DNA from: Candidatus Endomicrobium procryptotermitis
GTDB taxonomy: Bacteria > Elusimicrobiota > Endomicrobiia > Endomicrobiales > Endomicrobiaceae
NCBI GenBank assembly: GCA_031279415.1
Contig: JAITIP010000018.1
Coordinates: 186,001-250,000 of the forward strand
DNA length: 64,000 bases
Reading direction: 5' to 3'
Shown here: one piece after another, positions 40,524 through 50,499 of the stretch
Layout: each line of letters opens with the position of its first letter
Numbering within the stretch: position 1 is the first letter of the stretch
The notes under the pieces: model-generated
Database searches by the model: none
Seen by the model: the letters and a program-made list of their open reading frames with translations, nothing else
Told to the model about the DNA's origin: nothing
Position numbers and translations under genes: made by a program

Positions 40524-41315
40524 ATGGCAAACATCACAATGAAAGCCTTGCTGGAGGCTGGTGTCCATTTTGGACATCAAACCAGAAGATGGAATCCAAA
40601 AATGGCCAAATATATTTTTGGAACAAGAAATAAAATTCATATCATCGACCTCCAAAAGACCCTCAAAGAATTGAAAAAGAACTATAAAGTCGTAAGAGAT
40701 TTTATCGTTGAAGGCAGGGAAATAATTTTTGTCGGAACAAAAAAACAGGCGCAGGTTCCGGTGAAAGAAGAAGCTTTACGCTGTGGTGCTTTTTTCGTAG
40801 CGGAAAGATGGCTCGGCGGAACTCTTACAAATTTTGAAACTCTAAAAAAATCAATCGCACGCTATAAAGAAATAGAAAAAATGAAAGAAGATGGAATCTT
40901 CAATATTCTTTCAAAAAAAGAGCAGTCGCAGATAGAAAAAGAAAGAATCAAACTTGAAAAATCGCTGGAAGGCATAAAAAATATGACAAAACTTCCAGAA
41001 CTTATGTTTGTCATAGACCCGCACGAAGAAGCAACGGCTATTTCAGAAGCGAGGAAACTCGGCATTCCTATCGTTGCGGTTTGCGATACTAACTGCGATC
41101 CTGACTTAGTCGATTATCCGATACCAGGAAACGATGACGCAATAAGAGCCGTAAAACTTTTTTGTTCTATAGTTGCGGATGCGGTTTTGGAAGGCAAAGG
41201 CGCCGTTGAAAAAAGCGATATGGACTCAACGACTGTCGAAGAAAAAGAATCTGAAGAACCCGAAGAAAACACTGTCGTAGAAAATGATGAAGAAGGAGAG
41301 CCGAATGTCAACTGA
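40524..41315 (+). CDS. rpsB: 30S ribosomal protein S2
   Basis: A 263-residue ribosomal protein of the small subunit. It opens [20 protein letters not shown], with [23 protein letters not shown] and [13 protein letters not shown]. The last 35 residues form an acidic tail ([11 protein letters not shown]) beyond the usual length. Its end overlaps the tsf start by 11 bases. Confidence 0.98.
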   Translation: MANITMKALLEAGVHFGHQTRRWNPKMAKYIFGTRNKIHIIDLQKTLKELKKNYKVVRDFIVEGREIIFVGTKKQAQVPVKEEALRCGAFFVAERWLGGTLTNFETLKKSIARYKEIEKMKEDGIFNILSKKEQSQIEKERIKLEKSLEGIKNMTKLPELMFVIDPHEEATAISEARKLGIPIVAVCDTNCDPDLVDYPIPGNDDAIRAVKLFCSIVADAVLEGKGAVEKSDMDSTTVEEKESEEPEENTVVENDEEGEPNVN

Positions 41316-41901
41316 GTTAATTACAAAATTAAGAGAGATGACGAGCGCAGGAATAATGGATTGCCGAAATGCGCTTAAAGAAAATGCAAACGATATAGAT
41401 AAAGCATGCCAGTGGCTCAGAGAAAAAGGCATGTCCACTGCGGTAAAAAGAGCGGGAAGAAATGCTAAGCAGGGTTTAGTTCAGTCGTATATTCATGGAA
41501 ATGGGACTCTCGGAGTTTTGGTAGAAATAAATTGTGAGACGGATTTTGTAGCTAAAACCGAAGATTTTCAGAATTTGGTAAAAGAAATATCGATGCAGAT
41601 AGCGGCCGTTTCTCCAACCTATGTAACGCGCGGTCAAGTTCCTGAAAGTATTCTTGAAGCCGAAAAAAACATATATAAAGCGCAGCTTAAGGAAGAGGGC
41701 AAACCGGAAAAAATCTGGGATAAAATCATCGAAGGAAAAGTCGAGAAATTCTATCAGCAGGTTTGTCTTATGGAACAGATATATATGAGAGATACTTCTG
41801 GGAAAGAAACGATAAAAGATCTTGTTGCAAACACAATTGCAAAAACTGGAGAAAATATCGTAGTCAAAAGGTTTGCGAGATTTAAACTAGGTGAAGAATA
41901 A
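41305..41901 (+). CDS. tsf: Translation elongation factor EF-Ts
   Basis: The nucleotide-exchange factor for EF-Tu, 198 residues. It belongs to the short type with a single core repeat: [35 protein letters not shown] and [19 protein letters not shown] choose ATG 41305, preceded by GAAGGAGAG; an upstream in-frame ATG at 41284 lies inside rpsB with no matching family sequence. It overlaps pyrH by one base. Confidence 0.96.
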   Translation: MSTELITKLREMTSAGIMDCRNALKENANDIDKACQWLREKGMSTAVKRAGRNAKQGLVQSYIHGNGTLGVLVEINCETDFVAKTEDFQNLVKEISMQIAAVSPTYVTRGQVPESILEAEKNIYKAQLKEEGKPEKIWDKIIEGKVEKFYQQVCLMEQIYMRDTSGKETIKDLVANTIAKTGENIVVKRFARFKLGEE

Positions 41902-42596
41902 TGTCTGCTAAAAGAGTCCTTTTAAAATTATCCGGCGAAACACTCTCGGGAAACGGTCAGCCTTTAAGCGAAGAAAGCATTAACAGAACTGCAAAAGAGA
42001 TAAAAGCGGCGTGCAATGCTAATGTTATAGAACTTGCAATAGTAATAGGCGCCGGAAATATTTGGCGCGGCGCTGAAAAAGCTGTAGAAAGAGTTACCGC
42101 AGACAAAATGGGAATGACGGCTACGGTTATGAACGCTTTAGCTCTTAGCGGCGCGTTAAAAAAGGCAGAACTGAAATCAAAGGTGTTCTGCGCGCGCGGG
42201 GTAAGCGGTTTTGCTGAAGATTTTGACAGCGATAAAGTTATTGAAAATATTGAAAATGGATATATAATTATTTTTGCAGGTGGAACGGGAAATCCTTATT
42301 TTACAACCGATACTACGGCGGCTTTGAGAGCTGCGGAAATAAAAGCTGACATTTTGTTGAAAGCTACTCAGGTTGATGGTATATACAGCGATGATCCCAA
42401 AAAAAATAAGGACGCCGTCAAATTTGACAGACTTACTTTTAAAGATGCCATAGAAAGACATCTTAAAGTAATGGATGTGGAAGCATTTTCTCTTTGTATG
42501 CGGGCGAATATTTCGATTTCTGTTTTTGATTTTTATATAGACGGGAATTTGAGAAAGATACTCGGCGGTGAAAAAATAGGAACGATAGTTTCATAA
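41901..42596 (+). CDS. pyrH: Uridylate kinase
   Basis: Phosphorylates UMP to UDP for pyrimidine nucleotide synthesis. The 231-residue amino-acid-kinase fold shows VLLKLSGETLSGNG, IVIGAGNIWRGAEK, FAGGTGNPYFTTDTTAALRA and KATQVDGIYSDDPKKN. It is placed in the common rpsB-tsf-pyrH-frr order. Confidence 0.97.
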   Translation: MSAKRVLLKLSGETLSGNGQPLSEESINRTAKEIKAACNANVIELAIVIGAGNIWRGAEKAVERVTADKMGMTATVMNALALSGALKKAELKSKVFCARGVSGFAEDFDSDKVIENIENGYIIIFAGGTGNPYFTTDTTAALRAAEIKADILLKATQVDGIYSDDPKKNKDAVKFDRLTFKDAIERHLKVMDVEAFSLCMRANISISVFDFYIDGNLRKILGGEKIGTIVS

Positions 42597-42611
42597 TACC
42601 GGAGGGGTTAA

Positions 42612-43172
42612 ATGCAATTACAGAGTCTCTTTTCAGTTTCTGAAGAAGCGATGAAAAAAACAATAGAAAAAGTTAAAACGGATCTAGCTTCAGTTCGTAC
42701 AGGAAGAGCCAGCGCAGCAATTGTCGAAGGGATAAAGGTTGAAAGCTACGGTTCTCTTATGTCCATAAACCAAATTGCAGGCATAAGCGTTCCCGATGCT
42801 AAAACTATCGAGGTAAAACCATGGGATGTATCACAGCTTGGAGCTATTGAAAAAGCCATACAAAAAGCCGATATAGGCATGACTCCCATAAATGACGGAA
42901 AACTTATCCGCATTTCCGTACCTCAGCTTACCGAAGAAAGAAGGAAAGAAATTGTTAAAGTTATAAATAAAATGGCCGAGGATTACAGAGTAGCCGTAAG
43001 GAATGAAAGAAGGGTTCTCGTTGACGGCATAAAAAAAGCGGAAAAGGACAAGCTTATAACCGAAGATGACAGAAAAAAAGCCGAAAACGAAGCTCAAAAA
43101 GTTACGGATGCATATATTAAAAAGATAGATGAATGCATAGCTCTTAAAGAAAAAGAGATTATGCAAATATAG
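42612..43172 (+). CDS. frr: Ribosome recycling factor
   Basis: Splits terminated ribosomes together with EF-G. The 186-residue protein shows LASVRTGRASAAIVEGI, IEVKPWDVSQLGAIEKAI and LTEERRKEIVKVINKMAED. The start has CCGGAGGGG upstream. Confidence 0.97.
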   Translation: MQLQSLFSVSEEAMKKTIEKVKTDLASVRTGRASAAIVEGIKVESYGSLMSINQIAGISVPDAKTIEVKPWDVSQLGAIEKAIQKADIGMTPINDGKLIRISVPQLTEERRKEIVKVINKMAEDYRVAVRNERRVLVDGIKKAEKDKLITEDDRKKAENEAQKVTDAYIKKIDECIALKEKEIMQI

Positions 43173-43187
43173 ATGGGGGGAGGGTGG

Positions 43188-43361
43188 ATGGCTTATAAAA
43201 TTGATGTGGAAGCTTGTGTAGGCTGCGGGGCGTGTGAAGGAAGTTGTCCGGTTGCGGCTATCGAGCCGGAAAATGATAAATACGCAATAGACAGCGTAAA
43301 ATGTACCGATTGCGGATCGTGTGAAGCGAGCTGTCCAGCAAGCGCTATTTCTCAGGCATAA
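43188..43361 (+). CDS. 2[4Fe-4S] ferredoxin
   Basis: A 57-residue clostridial-type ferredoxin with two complete cluster motifs, CVGCGACEGSCP and CTDCGSCEASCP. It carries low-potential electrons in the cytoplasm and is a plausible partner for NfnAB or for IspG, encoded 4 kb downstream. I start at ATG 43188, which directly precedes the conserved sequence. A start at 43173 would add a Gly-rich stub that is really the ribosome-binding site. Confidence 0.93.
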   Translation: MAYKIDVEACVGCGACEGSCPVAAIEPENDKYAIDSVKCTDCGSCEASCPASAISQA

Positions 43362-43374
43362 AGGAATTCAAAGC

Positions 43375-44073
43375 TTGCGCGAAATCGACTTTTTAAATTT
43401 GCCGAAACATATTGCGGTTATTATGGATGGCAATGGCAGGTGGGCGAATAAGAGATATTTGCCCAGAATATTAGGACATAAGCAGGGGGTCAAAACCGTA
43501 AAAAAGATTGTTAAGGCTTCAAGCCGCCTTGGCATTCGGGTTTTGACCCTGTATGCTTTTTCTACGGAAAATTGGAAAAGACCTCAAAGCGAAATAAAAG
43601 GATTGTTTTCTTTGCTGCTTCAATTTTTAAAAAAAGAATTAAAAGAGCTTCACAAAAATAATATAAAGCTTAGGATTTTGGGGAATTCATCGAAATTTCC
43701 GGATGAAATACAAAAAGAACTTAAAAGTGCATGTAAACTTACCGGAAATAATAAAGGACTTGAACTTAATATTGCATTAAATTACGGAGCAAGACAGGAA
43801 ATTTTAAATGCTTTTGAAAAAATTATCGCGGAAGGCATAAAAAATTTTACGGAAGAAGAATTTTCAAAATATTTATATACAGCAGGACAGCCTGAACCAG
43901 ATCTGCTTATACGTACTGCTGGCGAGATGAGAGTATCAAATTTTTTACTTTGGCAAATTGCTTATTCAGAAATTTACATAACAGAAAAATTTTGGCCGGA
44001 TTTTGACGAGAATGACTTAAAAAAAGCCATTATCGAATACCAAAAAAGAGAAAGACGCTTCGGCGCTTTATAA
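43375..44073 (+). CDS. uppS: Undecaprenyl diphosphate synthase
   Basis: Makes the C55 lipid carrier for peptidoglycan and O-antigen. Motifs are IAVIMDGNGRWANKR, LTLYAFSTENWKRP and DLLIRTAGEMRVSNFLLWQ. I choose the TTG at 43375, with AAGGA nine bases upstream, giving 232 residues. A GTG at 43321 would overlap the ferredoxin cluster region and add 18 residues not seen in the family. Confidence 0.93.
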   Translation: MREIDFLNLPKHIAVIMDGNGRWANKRYLPRILGHKQGVKTVKKIVKASSRLGIRVLTLYAFSTENWKRPQSEIKGLFSLLLQFLKKELKELHKNNIKLRILGNSSKFPDEIQKELKSACKLTGNNKGLELNIALNYGARQEILNAFEKIIAEGIKNFTEEEFSKYLYTAGQPEPDLLIRTAGEMRVSNFLLWQIAYSEIYITEKFWPDFDENDLKKAIIEYQKRERRFGAL

Positions 44074-44087
44074 AGACAAGAGGATTT

Positions 44088-44888
44088 ATGTTAATAACGA
44101 GAATACTTACGGCAATCGTGGGAATACCTTTGATATTTGTATGCATATATTTCGGAGGACTGCCGTTTTACATATTAATGTTTGTCATTATGTTTTTTTG
44201 TGTTCAGGAATATTTGAATATCTGCAAAAAATATAAACCTTATATGCTTACCTCTTTAATTTTATCGTCGGTTTTTTTTATAATTTTGCAATATTTTAAA
44301 ACGTCAATAGGTCTGGCGGGCATTTCGGCAGTTTTGATACTTTTGATATTATTCGCTTTGGAAATGTTTGGAGAAAATCCGGAACAGTCCATTGAAAGAA
44401 TATCCGTATCATTTTTGGGAGTGTTTTTTATTCCGCTTACTTTAATTCATATGGTATATTTGCGAGATATGAAAGGCGGAATGCAATTATTATTTTTTAT
44501 ATTTATAGTAGTATGGGTTTTGGATACCGCAGCTTATGCTTTTGGAAGAATGTTTGGCAAGCGCAAACTTGCTAAAAACGTGAGTCCTAAAAAAACCGTA
44601 GAAGGAGCAGTCGCCGGAATCGTTTTTGCGCTGATTGCCTCAGTTGCTTGCAAATATATATTTATTAATAATATACTAACGTTATCACAGGCTTTGATAA
44701 CGGGTTTTGTCATCTCTATAATAGGACAATTTTCTGATTTGGCTGAATCTTTAATAAAAAGGGATGGAAGTATCAAAGATTCAGGAAAAATCATTCCCGG
44801 ACACGGTGGAGTTTTTGACAGGTTCGATTCGTATATATTTACGGCTCCTACCGTTTATTATATGCTTAAGCTTATTTTTAAATTATAA
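44088..44888 (+). CDS. cdsA: Phosphatidate cytidylyltransferase
   Basis: Makes CDP-diacylglycerol for phospholipid synthesis in the inner membrane. It has 266 residues with about seven membrane helices, VLDTAAYAFGRMFGKRKLAK, NVSPKKTVEGAVAG and the C-terminal signature KDSGKIIPGHGGVFDRFDS. It sits in the uppS-cdsA-dxr-rseP block common to many bacteria. Confidence 0.96.
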   Translation: MLITRILTAIVGIPLIFVCIYFGGLPFYILMFVIMFFCVQEYLNICKKYKPYMLTSLILSSVFFIILQYFKTSIGLAGISAVLILLILFALEMFGENPEQSIERISVSFLGVFFIPLTLIHMVYLRDMKGGMQLLFFIFIVVWVLDTAAYAFGRMFGKRKLAKNVSPKKTVEGAVAGIVFALIASVACKYIFINNILTLSQALITGFVISIIGQFSDLAESLIKRDGSIKDSGKIIPGHGGVFDRFDSYIFTAPTVYYMLKLIFKL

Positions 44889-44890
44889 TT

Positions 44891-46057
44891 ATGAAAAAAG
44901 TCGTTATTTTAGGTTCATCGGGTTCGATAGGAACACAGACTTTGGATATAGTGTCGAGGATGAAAAATGCCATATCCGTAGAAGGTCTTTCCGTTTACAA
45001 AAATATAGAAACTTTAAAAAAACAGATAAAACGTTTCAAGCCGAAAGCGGTTTCCGTTCAGGATCCTTTGGACGCGGAAAATCTAAAAAAATGGTGTGTT
45101 TCCCAAAATATCAAAATTGCTGTTTACAACGGGCACAGCGGTTTAAGAAGGCTTGTAGAAATACCGCAGGCCGAGATGGTTATTTCTGCAGTTGTAGGAG
45201 CCGCAGGACTTAAGCCCGTGATAAAAGCTATTGAATGCGGTAAAAATATAGCTATGGCAAATAAAGAAGCTTTAGTTATGGCCGGAAGCGAAATAATGAG
45301 ACTTGCCGCAAAAAAGAAAGTTTCTGTTCTTCCCATAGACAGCGAGCATTCGGCAATTTTTCAATGCTGCGGCAGAGAAAAAAAATCACAGATAAAAAAA
45401 ATAATTCTTACGGCTTCAGGAGGACCTTTCTACAAATATGATAAAGATTTTTCCAAAATTACGGTAGAACAGGCACTCGATCATCCTACATGGAAAATGG
45501 GTAGAAAGATAACCATCGATAGCGCAACTTTGATGAATAAAGGTCTTGAAGCTATAGAAGCGTCGGTTCTTTTCGACATTCCTATAGAAAATATTGAAAT
45601 CGTCATACATCCTCAGTCCATAATACATTCTATGGTTGAGTACGTTGACGGTTCTGTTATCGCGCAGCTTTCGAATCCCGATATGAGGCTGCCTATACAA
45701 TATGTATTAACATACCCTGAAAGGACAAAAGGAAATATTAAGCCTCTTGATTTAAACAAAGCAGGGAAACTCGAGTTTCATGATCCTGATTTTCAAAAGT
45801 TTCCTTGCCTGGCTCTTGCTTACAATGCGGCAAAAAAAGGTGGAACTATGCCTGCTGTTATGAGCGCGGCAAATGAGGTCGTGGTTGCCGCCTTTTTGAA
45901 TAAAGATATAAAGTTTACAGATATTCCTACTATTGTCGCAAAAACAATGAAAGCTCATAAAATTAAGAAAACGCATAAGATAGACGATTATGTCGAGGCT
46001 GACGCATGGGCAAAAATATATTCGAAAGCGTTAATAAATAAAAATAAGGAAAGGTAA
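44891..46057 (+). CDS. dxr: 1-deoxy-D-xylulose 5-phosphate reductoisomerase
   Basis: The second enzyme of the non-mevalonate (MEP) isoprenoid pathway. The 388-residue protein shows NADPH-binding GSSGSIGTQTL (7-17), MANKEALVMAG, PIDSEHSAIFQ, DHPTWKMGRKITIDSATLMN and HPQSIIHSMVEY. IspG of the same pathway is encoded two genes downstream. Confidence 0.97.
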   Translation: MKKVVILGSSGSIGTQTLDIVSRMKNAISVEGLSVYKNIETLKKQIKRFKPKAVSVQDPLDAENLKKWCVSQNIKIAVYNGHSGLRRLVEIPQAEMVISAVVGAAGLKPVIKAIECGKNIAMANKEALVMAGSEIMRLAAKKKVSVLPIDSEHSAIFQCCGREKKSQIKKIILTASGGPFYKYDKDFSKITVEQALDHPTWKMGRKITIDSATLMNKGLEAIEASVLFDIPIENIEIVIHPQSIIHSMVEYVDGSVIAQLSNPDMRLPIQYVLTYPERTKGNIKPLDLNKAGKLEFHDPDFQKFPCLALAYNAAKKGGTMPAVMSAANEVVVAAFLNKDIKFTDIPTIVAKTMKAHKIKKTHKIDDYVEADAWAKIYSKALINKNKER

Positions 46058-47110
46058 ATGATTTTTCTACAAATACTCGGAATTATCGCAGGATTGGGCT
46101 TTTTAATTTTTATACATGAATTGGGACATTTCATAGCTGCTAAAATGTGTAAAGTCAGGGTTCTCACTTTTGCTTTAGGGTTCGGACCTGACATATTCAA
46201 GTATGAATATAAGGGTACGAAGTATGCTTTGAAAGCCATTCCTCTTGGGGGATTTTGCGCGATGGCTGGAGAAAACCCCGACGAATTTACCGGCAGCGAA
46301 GGTGAATATCTTTCGCTTCCTTGGTATAAAAAAATATGGATAGCTTTTTCGGGTCCATTTAGCAATTATATTTTAGCTGTTTTTCTTTTTACTTTTTTGT
46401 TTAACGTGTGGGGAGTTTCTACGGTTTCCGACTCTTCGGCGATAGGCGGAACAATTGAAAATTTTCCTGCCGCTCATGCCGGTTTGCAGCAGGGAGACAT
46501 TATAAAATCAATTGATGGAGTAGAAGTAAACAACTGGCACGAGATGACTTCGAAGCTGAAAGATAGAGCCGAAAAAGAGACAACTTTTGTAATAATAAGA
46601 GGAACGCACACTTTTGAGATAAATATAAAGGTTGCCAGACATCCCGTTACGGGCGTTGGTGCTTTTGGAGTCGTTCCTCTTGTCGAGAAGGTCGATGCGG
46701 TTTTTTTTCATTCGATAAGCTTGGGAGCGGAAGCCGTTGTTTCTCAAAGCGTTATGACGGTTATGTACCTGGCGGACAAAATAATATCGTGGGAAAAACC
46801 TGATATAGCCGGTCCTGTCGGGGTTATGCAGGTTATGGCAAAAGCGGCAAAATCTGGAATGGAAGATTATATAAAACTTCTTGCTGTAATATCGGTTGCG
46901 CTCGGACTTTTCAATCTCTTCCCGATTCCTTTGGTTGATGGTGGAATGATAATTCTGTTTTTATTCGAAGGAATAACGCGTAGGAAAATAAACACTAAAG
47001 TAATACAAGTGTACAATACCATAGGGTTGGTTCTTATAGCGGCTGTTTTTATTTTTGCGACATACAGCGATCTTTTGAGGCTAGGAATAGGAAAGTTGTT
47101 CGGAAAATAA
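46058..47110 (+). CDS. rseP: Site-2 protease RseP
   Basis: An intramembrane zinc metalloprotease that releases envelope-stress signals and clears signal peptides. It has 350 residues. The active-site HELGH is at residues 20-24. A single PDZ domain lies around 130-200 (AHAGLQQGDIIKSIDGVEV), and NLFPIPLVDGG supplies the third zinc ligand. It starts the base after the dxr stop. Confidence 0.95.
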   Translation: MIFLQILGIIAGLGFLIFIHELGHFIAAKMCKVRVLTFALGFGPDIFKYEYKGTKYALKAIPLGGFCAMAGENPDEFTGSEGEYLSLPWYKKIWIAFSGPFSNYILAVFLFTFLFNVWGVSTVSDSSAIGGTIENFPAAHAGLQQGDIIKSIDGVEVNNWHEMTSKLKDRAEKETTFVIIRGTHTFEINIKVARHPVTGVGAFGVVPLVEKVDAVFFHSISLGAEAVVSQSVMTVMYLADKIISWEKPDIAGPVGVMQVMAKAAKSGMEDYIKLLAVISVALGLFNLFPIPLVDGGMIILFLFEGITRRKINTKVIQVYNTIGLVLIAAVFIFATYSDLLRLGIGKLFGK

Positions 47111-48193
47111 ATGAGGTATTTCAAAAGAAATCAGACAAAGCGGATAAATATAGGTGGAATAACTATAGGCGGTGGCGCTCCCATTGCTGTCCAGTCTATG
47201 ACAAATACCGATACGAGGGATTGGCGCGCTACGGTAAAACAGATTAAAAGCCTTGAGGAAGTAGGCTGTGAAATTATAAGAGTGTCTTTTCCGGACATAG
47301 AATCTGTGCAAAACGTAAGCAAAATAAAAAAAAATATAAAAATTCCACTTGTCGCTGATATTCATTTCGATTACAGGATAGCTTTGGAAGCTGTAAAACA
47401 AGGCGTTGACAAATTAAGAATAAATCCGGGAAATATCGGTTCGAAAGATAAAGTCGAAACTTTGGTAAAAGAAGCTAAAGCCGCGCATATCCCGATAAGA
47501 ATAGGCGTAAATGCAGGATCTTTAAAATCTGTTCATAATTTCAATGGCAATTTGTCGCGGGCCAAAGAGCTCGTAAAAACCGCTTTGAAACATGTCAAAA
47601 TTCTTGAAAAAAATGAGTTTTATGATATTGCGGTTTCTTTAAAAGCTTCGAATATAGAAACTACTGTTGAAGCCTATAAAATATTCGCTTCCAAAAGAAA
47701 CTATCCTCTACATCTGGGTATAACGGAAGCGGGGTCGGCTTTCAGCGGTACCGTAAAATCCTCGGCAGGGCTTGGCATTATGCTTTATGAAGGTCTGGGA
47801 GACACGATAAGAGTGTCTTTGACAGCAGATCCTGTTGAAGAAATAAAAACTGCATATTCCCTTTTACAGTCGATGGAATTGAGAAACGCCGGCGTCGAAA
47901 TAGTATCGTGCCCAACTTGTTCTCGCTGTTCAGTCGATCTTATAAAAATCGTTTCCGACATGGAAAAAGAAACAGCAAAAATGCGTGGACTTAAAAAATT
48001 TTCAAAACCTGTTAAAATCGCTCTTATGGGCTGCGCAGTCAATGGACCGGGAGAAGCCAAGGATGCTGATTTCGGTATAGCCGGCGGAAAAAATATCGGC
48101 ATACTTTTTAAAAATGGCAAAATAATAGGAAAAGTAAGGCCGGAAAAATGGGTAAAAACACTTGTTGTTATGTTAAAAGATTTTTATGAGTAG
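47111..48193 (+). CDS. ispG: 4-hydroxy-3-methylbut-2-enyl-diphosphate synthase
   Basis: The [4Fe-4S] enzyme of the MEP pathway, 360 residues. It opens RINIGGITIGGGAPIAVQSM, with VADIHFDYRIAL, LRINPGNIGSK and the cluster ligands CPTCSRC and GCAVNGPGEAKDADFG. It needs reduced ferredoxin or flavodoxin, and a ferredoxin gene lies 4 kb upstream. It starts immediately after rseP. Confidence 0.97.
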   Translation: MRYFKRNQTKRINIGGITIGGGAPIAVQSMTNTDTRDWRATVKQIKSLEEVGCEIIRVSFPDIESVQNVSKIKKNIKIPLVADIHFDYRIALEAVKQGVDKLRINPGNIGSKDKVETLVKEAKAAHIPIRIGVNAGSLKSVHNFNGNLSRAKELVKTALKHVKILEKNEFYDIAVSLKASNIETTVEAYKIFASKRNYPLHLGITEAGSAFSGTVKSSAGLGIMLYEGLGDTIRVSLTADPVEEIKTAYSLLQSMELRNAGVEIVSCPTCSRCSVDLIKIVSDMEKETAKMRGLKKFSKPVKIALMGCAVNGPGEAKDADFGIAGGKNIGILFKNGKIIGKVRPEKWVKTLVVMLKDFYE

Positions 48194-48214
48194 AAAATTT
48201 AAGAGGTAAATAAA

Positions 48215-48679
48215 ATGGCAGACATTTATTTGACAAGAGAAGGTAGAGAAAAACTGATAAAAGAGCTTGAAGAGCTTCAAAAAAGAAAACCGCTTATACA
48301 GGATGAAATTGCGCGTGCAAGAGAGCACGGAGATTTAAGGGAAAATGCCGAATATCATGCGGCTAAAGAAACGCTTACGAATCTTATGAGACGCATAGCC
48401 GAAATCGATTCAAAAATATCAAGGTCAAAAATAGTAGAAGACTTACACATTGATGCGGATAAAGTTTTTATAGGCGTTACGGTTACCATACTAGACGAAG
48501 ATGGAGACGAATACGAATATACTATAGTCGATCTTGAAGAAGCAAATCCGTCCGAAAACAAAATTTCAGTTCAGTCCCCGCTTGTGCAGGGTTTGCTCGG
48601 ACACAAAGAAGGTGAAACCTGCAAGGTCGAACTGCCTGCAGGCAAAGCGAAATTCAAGATATTGAAGATTAGGAGATAG
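48215..48679 (+). CDS. greA: Transcription elongation factor GreA
   Basis: Rescues backtracked RNA polymerase by stimulating transcript cleavage. The 154-residue protein has the N-terminal coiled coil (LTREGREKLIKELEELQKR) with the acidic tip (REHGDLRENAEYHAAKE) and the C-terminal FKBP-like domain (IVDLEEANPSENKISVQSPL). AGAGG lies upstream of the start. Confidence 0.96.
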   Translation: MADIYLTREGREKLIKELEELQKRKPLIQDEIARAREHGDLRENAEYHAAKETLTNLMRRIAEIDSKISRSKIVEDLHIDADKVFIGVTVTILDEDGDEYEYTIVDLEEANPSENKISVQSPLVQGLLGHKEGETCKVELPAGKAKFKILKIRR

Positions 48680-48686
48680 AGGAAAA

Positions 48687-50396
48687 ATGTATTTTTCTAA
48701 AATGCTTATACCCACTTTGAGAGAGGCTCCTTCGGATGCGGACACAGTGTCGGCAAAGCTTATGATAAGATCCGGAATGATACGCAAAGTGGCTTCTGGA
48801 CTTTACGAATTTCTTCCTTTGGGTCTCAGGGTATTGAGGAAAGTCGAAAATATAATACGTGAAGAAATGAATGCGATTGACGGGCAGGAAGTGTTGCTGC
48901 CTCTCATATTTCCGAAAGAATTGTGGATTGAAACCGGAAGATGGAACGTTTACGGAAAAGAACTTTTTAGGTTAAAAGACAGAAAAGACGCTGAATTTTG
49001 TCTTTCTCCAACAGCGGAAGAATGCATAACGGATTTGATAAGAAAAGATATTAAATCCTATAAACAGCTTCCGATAATGCTCTATCAGTTTGGCAGAAAG
49101 TTCAGAGATGAAATACGTCCGAGATTCGGGGTAATGCGTTCAAGAGAGTTCATAATGAAAGACGGATACTCTTTTCATACGGATGAAGCGGATTTGGAGA
49201 AATATTATAAAAGAGCGTTTGAAGCCTATGCTAACATATGTGCCAGATGCGGTTTTAAATTCCGCGCGGTTGAAGCTGCTTCAGGAGCAATCGGAGGTTC
49301 TTTTTCGCATGAATTTATGGTTCTTGCACAAACCGGCGAAGAAGAAATAGTTTGGTGTACATGTGGTTACGGGGCGAATACGGAAAAAGCCGAATGTATG
49401 ACCTGCGAAACAGATATTTCTGAAATGCTTGAAATGGAAGAAGTTTTAACTCCTAGCATAGGCTCGGTTGAAGAAGTGTCTAAATTTTTAAATGTATCGC
49501 CGGACAAATTTATAAAAACGATGATATATTCCGCTGATGGCGAAGCCGTAATTATATTGATAAGAGGCGATTTTGAAGTGAATGAAGTTAAGCTTCAAAC
49601 ATTTTTATGCTGTACGGAACTGAATCTGGCAGACGAAGCAGCAATAAACAAAATTACCGGTGCTCCTTTGGGATTTGCAGGTCCTGTAAACTTAAAAGAA
49701 AAAGTAAAAATTATCGCCGATCTTTCCGTATTGAATATCGTAAATGCCGTAATCGGAGCCAATAAAAAAGATTACCATTTGAAAAATGTAAATATAAACA
49801 GGGATTTTAAATATGATGCGACTGCCGATTTAAGAAAAATAACCGAAGGAGCCGTCTGTCCGAGATGCAAAAAAAACAAAGTGTCTTTTTCGAGAGGCAT
49901 TGAAATCGGACATATATTTAAGCTCGGAACAAAATATTCTAAGTCCATGAACGTCTCGTATTTAGATACAAACGGAAAAGAAAATTTTATAGTTATGGGT
50001 TGTTACGGAATAGGGCTTACGAGGATTCTTGCGGCAACGATTGAACAATCGCATGACGATGATGGCATAATATGGCCTGACAATATGGCGCCTTTTGAAG
50101 TTATAATCATATCGGTTAATTATGATGATGAAAAGATAAAAGAAGTCGTTGAAAAGATTAATAATGAACTTTCGCTAAAAGGCATTGACATTTTGATAGA
50201 CGACAGAGACGAAAGAGCCGGAATTAAGTTTAAAGATGCGGACTTGATAGGCATACCTTATAGAATAACAATCGGCGAAAAAAATCTTGCCATTGGAAAA
50301 GTTGAACTCAAGTCCAGAAGAGATGATAAAAATTCCATTAAATTGTTGACTCCACAAGAAGCTGTAAACGAAATTTTAAAAATATACGGCAAATAG
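48687..50396 (+). CDS. proS: Prolyl-tRNA synthetase (bacterial type)
   Basis: A class II synthetase of 569 residues, including the cis-editing insertion between motifs 2 and 3 (about 225-400) that removes Ala-tRNA-Pro. Visible are EVLLPLIFPKELW, LSPTAEECITDLI, RPRFGVMRSREFIMKDGYSF, the cysteine pairs of the insertion (CTCGYGANTEKAECMTC) and motif 3 GCYGIGLTRILAA. The gene is complete. Confidence 0.96.
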   Translation: MYFSKMLIPTLREAPSDADTVSAKLMIRSGMIRKVASGLYEFLPLGLRVLRKVENIIREEMNAIDGQEVLLPLIFPKELWIETGRWNVYGKELFRLKDRKDAEFCLSPTAEECITDLIRKDIKSYKQLPIMLYQFGRKFRDEIRPRFGVMRSREFIMKDGYSFHTDEADLEKYYKRAFEAYANICARCGFKFRAVEAASGAIGGSFSHEFMVLAQTGEEEIVWCTCGYGANTEKAECMTCETDISEMLEMEEVLTPSIGSVEEVSKFLNVSPDKFIKTMIYSADGEAVIILIRGDFEVNEVKLQTFLCCTELNLADEAAINKITGAPLGFAGPVNLKEKVKIIADLSVLNIVNAVIGANKKDYHLKNVNINRDFKYDATADLRKITEGAVCPRCKKNKVSFSRGIEIGHIFKLGTKYSKSMNVSYLDTNGKENFIVMGCYGIGLTRILAATIEQSHDDDGIIWPDNMAPFEVIIISVNYDDEKIKEVVEKINNELSLKGIDILIDDRDERAGIKFKDADLIGIPYRITIGEKNLAIGKVELKSRRDDKNSIKLLTPQEAVNEILKIYGK

Positions 50397-50499
50397 GAAT
50401 AAATTCTTATACCGGAGTTGTAGGTTTATTTGTTTGAAGAAAAGCCTGTGGCATATAAAAGAATATGCATTATGTTTTTTAAGTATAAAGGGAGATCAG

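Noticed and set aside
50397-50499. Purine riboswitch before the NCS2 permease gene
   Set aside because: I looked for the conserved junction sequences and pairing loops and could not find them.
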